Shown here one piece after another: positions 7,096 through 12,611 of a stretch of DNA of 13,023 nucleotides. The stretch comes from JBAPRR01 sp049281195 (GTDB lineage: Bacteria > Actinomycetota > Acidimicrobiia > Acidimicrobiales > CAVXTF01). The translations under genes were made by a program, and so were the position numbers. Under the pieces are notes generated by a model that ran no database searches, was not told where the DNA came from, and saw nothing but the letters and a program-made list of their open reading frames with translations. The stretch is from positions 1 to 13,023 of the forward strand of contig JBAPRR010000211.1 of NCBI GenBank assembly GCA_049281195.1, read 5' to 3'. The stretch's first letter is position 1, and the number at the start of each line of letters is the position of its first letter.

Positions 7096-7887
7096 ATGGA
7101 CGAACAGCGGCCCGTGGAGTCGGACGGACCTGTGGAGTCGGACGGACCTGTGGAGTCGGGCGGCATCGTGGCCGGATTCTTCTCTTTCACAGAGATCACC
7201 GATCCGAGCGCCCACCGGGCTTACAACGAATGGCACCAACTCGACCACATGCCCGCACAGATGCCGCTTTCGGGCATTGCTCACGGGCAACGATGGGTGC
7301 TGACGCCGCGGTGTGCGCACGCAGGCGAAGCAGATGACGAGCTGGCTGCCGCCCACTACATGACGATTTATCTGATGAAGCCGCCCCTCGATCAGACGAT
7401 CCGGGACTTCTTCGATCTGGCGAACGATCTGCGCGATAAGGACCGCTTCTTCGAACACCGTCGGGCGGTCGCGTCTGGCGCAGTTCCCGTGGTGTGCGCC
7501 ACGGCGTCTGAGAGGGTGCGGGTCTCGCCTGCAGCGATCCCCTTCCGTCCGAATCGTGGTGTCTACGTGTCTCTTTGGGATCCAGGCGCCCCTGACCGCG
7601 AAGACATCTCCACTCTGATCGACGAATTGCTCCAACTGCCCGGGGTCGCCGGGGTGTGGTCGTTCAGGGCGCGAGATGGCGTAGACGGCGATGCTCGAAT
7701 CGCAAAGTCCGTGTGGCTCCGGGCGAACGTAGATGTCTGTTATCTGGACGAGGATCCGGTCGGCGTCTCTGCGGCCATTGCTTCCCTGACGCGACCGAAG
7801 TGGGAGGCTGCCGGTGTAAAACCGAGGTTCGCCGGCCCGCTGGAGGCGATCGTCCCGTGGTCGTGGGACTGGTTCGAGCGAGAGTGA
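7096..7887 (+). CDS. two-domain protein of dimeric alpha/beta-barrel (EthD-like) type, function unknown
   Basis: The protein has 263 residues from the ATG at 7096. Residues 6-23 are three copies of a hexapeptide PVESDG. The folded part starts at GIVAGFFSFTEITDP (23-37). The first half contains YNEWHQLDHMPAQ (43-55) followed by GIAHGQRWV (60-68). This pattern of a short helix with a conserved His pair leading into a strand resembles EthD/ferredoxin-like dimeric barrel proteins. The second half begins RGVYVSLWDPG (154-164) and continues LPGVAGVWSFRA (181-192), which looks like a second, diverged copy of the fold. No signal peptide or membrane segment is seen. A GTG at 7168 is an alternative start that would place the tandem repeats outside the protein. 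It is followed after 5 nt by the SnoaL-like gene, so the two are probably one operon. Enzyme or binding role is not known to me. Confidence 0.75.
   Translation: MDEQRPVESDGPVESDGPVESGGIVAGFFSFTEITDPSAHRAYNEWHQLDHMPAQMPLSGIAHGQRWVLTPRCAHAGEADDELAAAHYMTIYLMKPPLDQTIRDFFDLANDLRDKDRFFEHRRAVASGAVPVVCATASERVRVSPAAIPFRPNRGVYVSLWDPGAPDREDISTLIDELLQLPGVAGVWSFRARDGVDGDARIAKSVWLRANVDVCYLDEDPVGVSAAIASLTRPKWEAAGVKPRFAGPLEAIVPWSWDWFERE
7111..7164 (+). repeat. 18-bp tandem repeat, three copies
   Basis: The unit CCTGTGGAGTCGGACGGA occurs at 7111-7128 (one mismatch), 7129-7146 (exact) and 7147-7164 (two mismatches at the end). It is in frame and encodes PVESDG, PVESDG, PVESGG near the N-terminus of the EthD-like protein. 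Each unit carries a GTG and a GGAG. Copy number is likely to vary between strains by slippage. Confidence 0.9.
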
Positions 7888-7892
7888 GGAAC

Positions 7893-8366
7893 GTGGATCC
7901 TCTTGAGTTGGATGCCATGCGCACGATCAAGATCCTGCAGGATCGTGTCGCCATATCGGATCTGGTCAATTCCTACGCGCAGGCGGTCGACCGCCGCGAT
8001 ACGCAAGCCGCAGCCGAGCTGTTCGTGTCCGATGGCGAGCTGGTCGTCGGAGCGACTCCTGATGGCCGGCCACCTTCATCGCGCCGGGGGCGGGACTCGA
8101 TCAACCAGGCGTTGACGTGGATCGCCCAATACCGTTCCACATTCCACGAGATAACGAGTCACTCTGTCGAGATCCGCGGAGATACGGCCAGCGCCCAAAC
8201 CGGGTGTGAGGCCCACCACGTGAGGGGTTCAGATGAAACCGAGACAGATTGGATCTGGTTCATCAACTACTTCGACGATTTCGTGCGCGAGCCCGAGGGA
8301 TGGAAGTTCTCCAAGCGCCAACTTCGGATCGAGTTCGTGAAGGAGCACCCACTCAAACAGACGTAG
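7893..8366 (+). CDS. SnoaL-like / NTF2-fold protein
   Basis: The 157-residue protein has the NTF2-like cone fold of the SnoaL_4 type. A helical start KILQDRVAISDLVNSYAQAVD (13-33) leads to the family pattern RRDTQAAAELFVSDGELVV (34-52), with a loop containing GRDSI, a HEITSHSVEI strand (85-94) and a WIWFINYFDDFVREPEGWKFSKRQL stretch in two strands (120-144). Family members include polyketide cyclases, steroid isomerase-like and dehydratase-like enzymes and many binding proteins. No specific catalytic set can be assigned here. The GTG start at 7893 has GAGGA just before it and sits 5 nt after the upstream stop. An ATG at 7917 is the alternative. A longer open frame running back to 7656 is inside the previous gene and is rejected. 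Its 3' end overlaps the convergent oxidoreductase by 14 bp. Confidence 0.85.
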   Translation: MDPLELDAMRTIKILQDRVAISDLVNSYAQAVDRRDTQAAAELFVSDGELVVGATPDGRPPSSRRGRDSINQALTWIAQYRSTFHEITSHSVEIRGDTASAQTGCEAHHVRGSDETETDWIWFINYFDDFVREPEGWKFSKRQLRIEFVKEHPLKQT

Positions 8367-9255
8367 TCGGTTTCAAACCGATTCGATCTGCCAGAGCCGA
8401 CAACTCGTCGAGAGCCTGCTCGAGCTCTCCTGTTGTGGAGGCGGCGACAAGGCGGTCTATCCCGATGTCTGCTGCTTCTTCAATGCTTTCGTTCGTCGTG
8501 ATGCTGACCGCGGTGGACAGGGTCAGCTCGATTGCATCTGGATCTCTTCCCGCGGCCTCAGCCTGTCGTCGGAGCGATTCGAGACCCTGAGCGAGATCCT
8601 CTCCTTTGAGACCAAGAGGCTGCCACCCGTCCCCCCGCAACGCCGCCCTTCTTATCGATGCCTCTGTGTGACCGCCCACATGGATCGGGATTCCGCCAGG
8701 TTGCGCGGGCTTCGGAAAGCAATGGGCGTTCGCGAAACGGAAGAACTCTCCGTCGAACGTTGCTCCCTCGTCTCCCGAGTCAGCCCATAAAAGCCTCATG
8801 ACGTCGATGGACTCATCCGTGCGCTTTCCCCTGGTCTCGAAGTCGGTGCCGCAGGCCTCCAGCTCTTCGCGCATCCATCCCACGCCGATACCGATCCGAA
8901 GCCGTCCGCCCGATAGGGCATCCACCGAAGCGACACGTTTTGCCAGCGTCACCGCGTTGTGGGCGGGAACGACCAGCACACCTGTAGACAATCCGAGTGT
9001 TGAAGTGCAGCCGGCGACGAAAGAGAGAAGATCGATCGGGTCTGGCACCGGACAGTCGAGACCGAGGGGCATCCTGCCGGATCGCCCGTACGGATACACG
9101 CTCGAGTAACCCCCGATGACGAGAGGGTGCTCGGGGACACAGAGGCTCTCGAACCCGAGGGCCTCCACATGCATGACGAAGGGTCGCATCCATTCGGGAT
9201 CTGCGCACACTCCGGCGCCTACGGGAGGGATCACCCCGATACGTACAGGCGGCAC
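8353..9255 (-). CDS. LLM-class F420-dependent oxidoreductase, Rv2161c-like
   Basis: This 300-residue TIM-barrel protein is of the bacterial luciferase-like family that uses coenzyme F420 or FMN. Recognisable blocks are ALGFESLCVPEHPLV (32-46), YPYGRSGRMP (54-63), DPIDLLSFVAGCTSTLGLSTGVLVVP (split over 72-97), LAKRVASVDALSGGRLRIGIGVGWMREE (104-131), and PKPAQPGGIPIHVGG (181-195). These match the TIGR03619-type (Rv2161c) subgroup, which is abundant in actinobacteria that make F420. The GTG start at 9255-9253 has a strong GGGAGGA ribosome binding site 7 nt upstream. It converges on the SnoaL-like gene, and their tails overlap at 8353-8366. The substrate is unknown. The neighbouring EthD-like and SnoaL-like genes suggest, but do not show, a role in breaking down a hydrophobic or cyclic compound. 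Confidence 0.92.
   Translation of the reverse strand: MPPVRIGVIPPVGAGVCADPEWMRPFVMHVEALGFESLCVPEHPLVIGGYSSVYPYGRSGRMPLGLDCPVPDPIDLLSFVAGCTSTLGLSTGVLVVPAHNAVTLAKRVASVDALSGGRLRIGIGVGWMREELEACGTDFETRGKRTDESIDVMRLLWADSGDEGATFDGEFFRFANAHCFPKPAQPGGIPIHVGGHTEASIRRAALRGDGWQPLGLKGEDLAQGLESLRRQAEAAGRDPDAIELTLSTAVSITTNESIEEAADIGIDRLVAASTTGELEQALDELSALADRIGLKPTTSV
8368..8380 (+). terminator. possible weak terminator hairpin after the SnoaL-like gene
   Basis: CGGTTTCAAACCG is a perfect inverted repeat beginning 1 nt after the SnoaL-like stop. No T run follows, and it lies inside the tail of the opposing oxidoreductase gene, where it encodes part of the C-terminus, so it may be coincidental. Confidence 0.25.
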
Positions 9256-9329
9256 AATCTTTCCTCCCTGAAAACCTGGCTTGGGAAACTGGCCCTTTCG
9301 GACTCGCGACTCACCCTAGGCTTCGGCCG

Positions 9330-10037
9330 GTGGACCGAACACAAATCGAGGATCTGGATCTGACGTCCGCAGAGTTGAGGGTGCTCGGGTGTCTGGTCGA
9401 AAAGGAACTGACCACTCCCGATCAGTATCCGCTCACTTTGAACTCACTCGTGCTCGCGTGCAACCAACGCTCGAATCGTGAGCCCGTACTCAACCTGACG
9501 GAGGCGACTGTCACAGCCGCGGTCACCAGCGCCAAGACAAAGGGCCTGGTTCGTTTCGTCCATCCTTCTCACGGGCGGTCCGCCATCCGTTACGGGCATG
9601 TTCTCGGCGACGCGCTCGGGGTGAGTCAGCGTCAGCTTGCGTTGATCACCGTGATGATCCTGAGGGGTCCTCAAACCCCGGGAGAGCTTCGGACACGGAC
9701 CGATCGTATGGCTGAGTTCTCTGACCTTCAGGATCTCGAGCGCGAGCTCGAACGCCTCTGCGGACCGGAGCATCTTCTGGTCGAGCGCATGTCCAGGCGT
9801 GCCGGACAGAGTCAGGACAGATACCGGCATCTTCTCGGTGGTGCGAGTCCTGAGCCCAACTTCGAACCGTCTTATCCGACCCGCGAGATTTCTCACTTCG
9901 AGCCGCGTCAAGCCCCGACTGCCGGTGGAGCGGGCCCGAACCTGACGGAACTCCTGGACGAGGTTGCTGCTCTTCGCCGCGAGCTGGCCGAGCTCAAAGA
10001 GGGATTGGTCGAACTCCGTCGACAGCTAGGAGAATGA
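9330..10037 (+). CDS. YceH/DUF480 family protein
   Basis: The 235-residue protein is of the YceH (DUF480) family. The N-terminal duplicated winged-helix region has the diagnostic LTSAELRVLGCLVEKELTTPDQYPLTLNSLVLACNQRSNREPV (11-53, given here with its key blocks), followed by VTAAVTSAKTKGLVR (61-75) and YGHVLGDALGVSQRQLALITVMILRGPQTPGELRTR (88-123 region). A poorly conserved linker (171-203) leads into a charged heptad-like helix (204-233, LTELLDEVAALRRELAELKE), likely a coiled coil. The family is widespread but its function is not established; structures show DNA-binding-like domains. The start is GTG at 9330. No Shine-Dalgarno sequence is visible, and TAGGCT (9317-9322) 7 nt upstream could be a -10 box for a leaderless message. 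Its stop overlaps the convergent acetyltransferase tail by 12 bp. Confidence 0.9.
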   Translation: MDRTQIEDLDLTSAELRVLGCLVEKELTTPDQYPLTLNSLVLACNQRSNREPVLNLTEATVTAAVTSAKTKGLVRFVHPSHGRSAIRYGHVLGDALGVSQRQLALITVMILRGPQTPGELRTRTDRMAEFSDLQDLERELERLCGPEHLLVERMSRRAGQSQDRYRHLLGGASPEPNFEPSYPTREISHFEPRQAPTAGGAGPNLTELLDEVAALRRELAELKEGLVELRRQLGE

Positions 10038-10568
10038 CGGCCGTTCGAGGACGAGGATCACCTCGGGATCCGGTTCACCTGGGACCTCGACCTCACCTAC
10101 TGCGGCGAATCCCGCCTTCTCGAACATGCGCCGTGATCGGATGTTCCTGATACTCGGCCCTGCCATGTATCTGGCGGCTCCTGCAAAGGTCGGCCAGCCA
10201 ATCTGCTCGACGAACAATTTGACGACCTCGGTGCCGAGTCCACGGCCTATGAGGTCAGGGTCCCCGATGAGGATGTCGAGTCCGGCAGCATCTTCGACGC
10301 CCACCACATCTTGGTACTCCGGATTGTCCTTGAGCAGGTACGTCTCGATCATTCCTACGTGACGGCTTGCGACAGTGATCACAAAGTGCCGGGTCGGATC
10401 GGTCCGGTCGATGCACGGCCCGTACCGGTCGTCCACGGCGGTGATGTCCTGCGGCGGTTCTCCCCACCATTCACTCACGTGAGGGGTCGAGAGCCAAGCG
10501 AGTAGCTCGGGAAAGTCCCCGCGATCAAGGTCACGAAAACCGATGTCTTCCCCGAGGGGTCCGGGCAC
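10026..10568 (-). CDS. GNAT acetyltransferase resembling aminoglycoside 6'-N-acetyltransferases
   Basis: This 180-residue GNAT-fold protein has features that line up with AAC(6')-I type enzymes as I remember them. These are an N-terminal WLSTPHVSEWWGEP (25-38, compare WLNRSHIVEWWG), then GLDILIGDPDLIGRGLGTEVV (96-116 region), which holds the acetyl-CoA pyrophosphate loop R-G-x-G and an acidic residue D98 where the AAC(6') catalytic Asp sits, and PSIRNIRSRRMFEKAGF (138-154), the family's C-terminal motif. The family also includes acetyltransferases for siderophores and amino acids, so drug acetylation is only a possibility. The start is GTG at 10568-10566, with no clear ribosome binding site. 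It diverges from the micro-protein gene across an inverted repeat at 10590-10608 and overlaps the YceH-like gene tail-to-tail. Confidence 0.87.
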   Translation of the reverse strand: MPGPLGEDIGFRDLDRGDFPELLAWLSTPHVSEWWGEPPQDITAVDDRYGPCIDRTDPTRHFVITVASRHVGMIETYLLKDNPEYQDVVGVEDAAGLDILIGDPDLIGRGLGTEVVKLFVEQIGWPTFAGAARYMAGPSIRNIRSRRMFEKAGFAAVGEVEVPGEPDPEVILVLERPSFS

Positions 10569-10589
10569 GATGGGATTCTTGCCCGTCCG

Positions 10590-10608
10590 GCGACGAATCG
10601 TTCGTCGC
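10590..10608. promoter_or_regulatory. perfect inverted repeat between acetyltransferase and micro-protein genes
   Basis: GCGACGAATCGTTCGTCGC has 8-bp perfect arms around a 3-nt centre. It lies 22 nt before the acetyltransferase start and 21 nt before the micro-protein start, almost midway in a 60-bp divergent spacer. The shape fits an operator for a dimeric regulator or an RNA hairpin in either leader. No regulator gene of the matching kind is adjacent. Confidence 0.5.
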
Positions 10609-10628
10609 GAGCCGTTAGGGTCGACGTG

Positions 10629-10772
10629 ATGTCAAACGACGAATCAGGTACTGAATCGTCCGGGTCCACGAAGGAGTCCACCGACTCCGACGAGGTCGAC
10701 GAGTGGGGAGAGGAGTCGTTCCCCGCCAGCGATCCGCCGGGGGGTTGGTCCGGGCCTCCTGAAGAAGACTGA
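10629..10772 (+). CDS. 47-residue acidic protein with ESFPASDPP motif
   Basis: This is a small, Ser/Glu/Asp-rich protein without predicted folded core or membrane segment. The N-terminal 24 residues are acidic and low complexity (GTESSGSTKESTDSDEVDE). The C-terminal half contains WGEESFPASDPPGGW (26-40). An E-S/T-FPASDPP motif recurs in many short bacterial proteins of unknown function, where it usually sits in the C-terminal half; that recollection is why I treat this as a real gene. The ATG at 10629 has TTAGGG about 8 nt upstream; an in-frame GTG lies directly before it. It is divergent from the acetyltransferase and about 130 bp upstream of the substrate-binding protein gene on the same strand. 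Function is unknown. Confidence 0.72.
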   Translation: MSNDESGTESSGSTKESTDSDEVDEWGEESFPASDPPGGWSGPPEED

Positions 10773-10854
10773 GCGGTTCTACTCCGGGAGAAAATGACTC
10801 GGTGCATCGAGAGTGGCGACGCGGTCTTTTCATTCGCCTTCACGGAACGAGTGT

Positions 10855-10906
10855 CCGCAATTGCGGCCTGCTCGCGCCACCCTACGGTGCTATGCATTTA
10901 TAAATG
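10855..10906 (+). promoter_or_regulatory. promoter/operator region of the substrate-binding protein gene
   Basis: Two perfect 12-bp palindromes stand here with centres 40 bp apart: CCGCAATTGCGG (10855-10866) and CATTTATAAATG (10895-10906). The second includes the ATG start codon. TTGCGG (10861-10866) and TACGGT (10883-10888) are 16 bp apart and form a candidate promoter. TATGCA at 10891 is an alternative -10 box that would give a leaderless message. No Shine-Dalgarno sequence precedes the start. Confidence 0.4.
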
Positions 10907-12562
10907 GGGATAGATCGTAGGAGCTTCTTGATTGGCGCGGGTGGCGGAGCGGTTCTTGGGGGAGCCGCACTTCTCGGCGGATGCACCACCAGTTCCAAGC
11001 TCACCGGCAACGGTAAAGGCAATTCGGAGCGCACTTATACGACGCCACCCGATGCCGGGGTGGGCAAGGGAACTCCGGTCAAGGGTGGTCAGCTGACCAT
11101 CGGGACAGGCTCGGAGGTAAACGGATTTGATCCTGCGTCCGACGACTGGGACACCACGGGCATCACATATGCCAATTGCGTGTACGACGCCCTTGCGGCC
11201 CTCGCACCCGATGGATCGGTCTACGGGTACCTTGCCGAGTCCATCACTCCGAACCCCGACTACGACGTTTGGACGATTCAGCTGCGACCGAACATCGTCT
11301 TTCACAACGGCACAGCGCTCGATGCCTCCGCCGTCAAGGCGAACCTCGAAGCCTTCGTAGCCTCCGAACTAACTGGAGCAGCATTCAATAACGTCAACAC
11401 CATCAGCGTGACCAGTCCGCTAACAGTCAGCGTGACCACCAAGACCCCGTGGGTGGCCTTTCCTTACTACCTGACGTCCCAGGTGGGATTCATGGCCGAG
11501 CCCAGCACCCTCGCGAGCACGGCCACCAATAATCCGATCGGGACCGGTCCATTCGTCTTCCAGAGCTGGGAACCGAACACCCACTTCATCTGCACGAAGA
11601 ATCCGAACTACTGGCGCAAGGGCATTCCTTATCTGGACACCCTCCAATTCACGCCGATTGTCGACCCCGGCGCGCGTGAAGACGCGATCAGGTCCGGCTC
11701 GGTCAATCTGATGCAGACCAACTTCACTCAGAACCTGGTTGATCTGTGGGATCAGCCCGGCTTCACCCTCGTGAACGACCTCGGTTCCAAGTTCGAGCCG
11801 ACAATGGACTGCATCATGCTGAACTGCGCAGTCGCGCCGACGAATGACATACGGGTAAGACAGGCGCTTGCATACGCCGCGAATCCCGAAGTAATTGTGC
11901 AAGAAGTTTGGAACGGCATCCCACCCGTGGCCACTGGTCCGTTCCTTACGAACTCTCCCTACTACGCGCCAACCGGGTTCCCGAAGTTCAACCTGAAGAA
12001 AGCTCAGCAACTGGTGAAGGAGGTCGAAGCCGACACTGGGCCAATCTCGTTCAACTTCGACACGCTTCCGTCGAATCAGTACGTCAGGATCAATGAGCTC
12101 GTGCAGTCGATGTGGCTGAAGGCAGGCATCCAATGCACGATTCAGGAGATTCAAGAGGCCACGCTGATCCAGAACGCGATCACCGGCAGATACCAGGCGA
12201 CCGCGTGGCAGCAGTTCAACACACCCGATCCGGATGGGAACTACGTGTGGTGGAGTTCGAAGAGCGTGCAGCCCATCGGAGGCCTTTCGCTCAACATGGC
12301 TCGGAACTCTGACCCCGCTCTTCAAGCGGCGCTTCAGACCGGCCGCGCGAGCACCGATCCTCAGACGCGGATCGAGGCCTACCAGACAGTGGGTCGGCGA
12401 CTCGCAGCCGATCTTCCGTACCTGTGGTCAAACCCGGCGGTATGGACGATCGCAGCGCAGAGTCATGTGCAGAACTTCAACGGAGGCACGTTCCCGAATG
12501 GGTCGAGAAAGCTCGGAATGATCTCCGGCGTTATTGCCCCAGGCGAAATCTGGTTGAGCTGA
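10904..12562 (+). CDS. ABC importer substrate-binding lipoprotein, family 5 (peptide/nickel type), Tat-exported
   Basis: This 552-residue extracytoplasmic solute-binding protein is of the DppA/OppA/NikA class. The N-terminus DRRSFLIGAGGGAVLGG carries a twin-arginine pair (R5, R6), a hydrophobic core and the lipobox LGGC with the lipidated Cys at 27, so it is exported folded and anchored to the membrane. A flexible Thr/Ser/Gly linker follows (28-60). The mature domain shows family blocks: GGQLTIGTGSEVNGFDP (67-84 region), YDALAALAPDG, LRPNIVFHNGTALDASAVKAN, NPIGTGPFVFQSW and KNPNYWRKGIPYLD. Members bind oligopeptides, but also nickel chelates, sugars and opines, so the ligand is open. The ATG at 10904 lacks a ribosome binding site. 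No permease or ATPase follows; a likely terminator is 22 nt after the stop, so this is a stand-alone unit in this window. Confidence 0.93.
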   Translation: MGIDRRSFLIGAGGGAVLGGAALLGGCTTSSKLTGNGKGNSERTYTTPPDAGVGKGTPVKGGQLTIGTGSEVNGFDPASDDWDTTGITYANCVYDALAALAPDGSVYGYLAESITPNPDYDVWTIQLRPNIVFHNGTALDASAVKANLEAFVASELTGAAFNNVNTISVTSPLTVSVTTKTPWVAFPYYLTSQVGFMAEPSTLASTATNNPIGTGPFVFQSWEPNTHFICTKNPNYWRKGIPYLDTLQFTPIVDPGAREDAIRSGSVNLMQTNFTQNLVDLWDQPGFTLVNDLGSKFEPTMDCIMLNCAVAPTNDIRVRQALAYAANPEVIVQEVWNGIPPVATGPFLTNSPYYAPTGFPKFNLKKAQQLVKEVEADTGPISFNFDTLPSNQYVRINELVQSMWLKAGIQCTIQEIQEATLIQNAITGRYQATAWQQFNTPDPDGNYVWWSSKSVQPIGGLSLNMARNSDPALQAALQTGRASTDPQTRIEAYQTVGRRLAADLPYLWSNPAVWTIAAQSHVQNFNGGTFPNGSRKLGMISGVIAPGEIWLS

Positions 12563-12583
12563 GTCTTCGAATTTCCGTACCCT

Positions 12584-12604
12584 CCCGAGATCTCGGGTTT
12601 GTTT
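12584..12604 (+). terminator. intrinsic terminator after the substrate-binding protein gene
   Basis: The palindrome CCCGAGATCTCGGG (12584-12597; a 5-bp GC-rich stem with a GATC loop, or longer if opened less) is followed by TTTGTTT. It starts 22 nt after the stop codon. The stem is short, so strength is uncertain. Confidence 0.55.
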
Positions 12605-12611
12605 CGCTTTC

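Noticed and set aside
7111..7164. CRISPR-like or phage repeat
   Set aside because: Units are directly adjacent with no spacers, in frame, and encode a hexapeptide; it is a coding tandem repeat.
6928..7635. 235-codon minus frame over the EthD-like gene
   Set aside because: Shadow; the plus frame has clear protein motifs and a coupled downstream gene.
7656..7892. 5' extension of the SnoaL-like open frame
   Set aside because: It overlaps the EthD-like gene in another frame and encodes Arg-rich shadow sequence; the GTG at 7893 with GAGGA before it is a better start.
11420..12325. 301-codon minus frame
   Set aside because: Antisense to the substrate-binding protein gene; no motifs.
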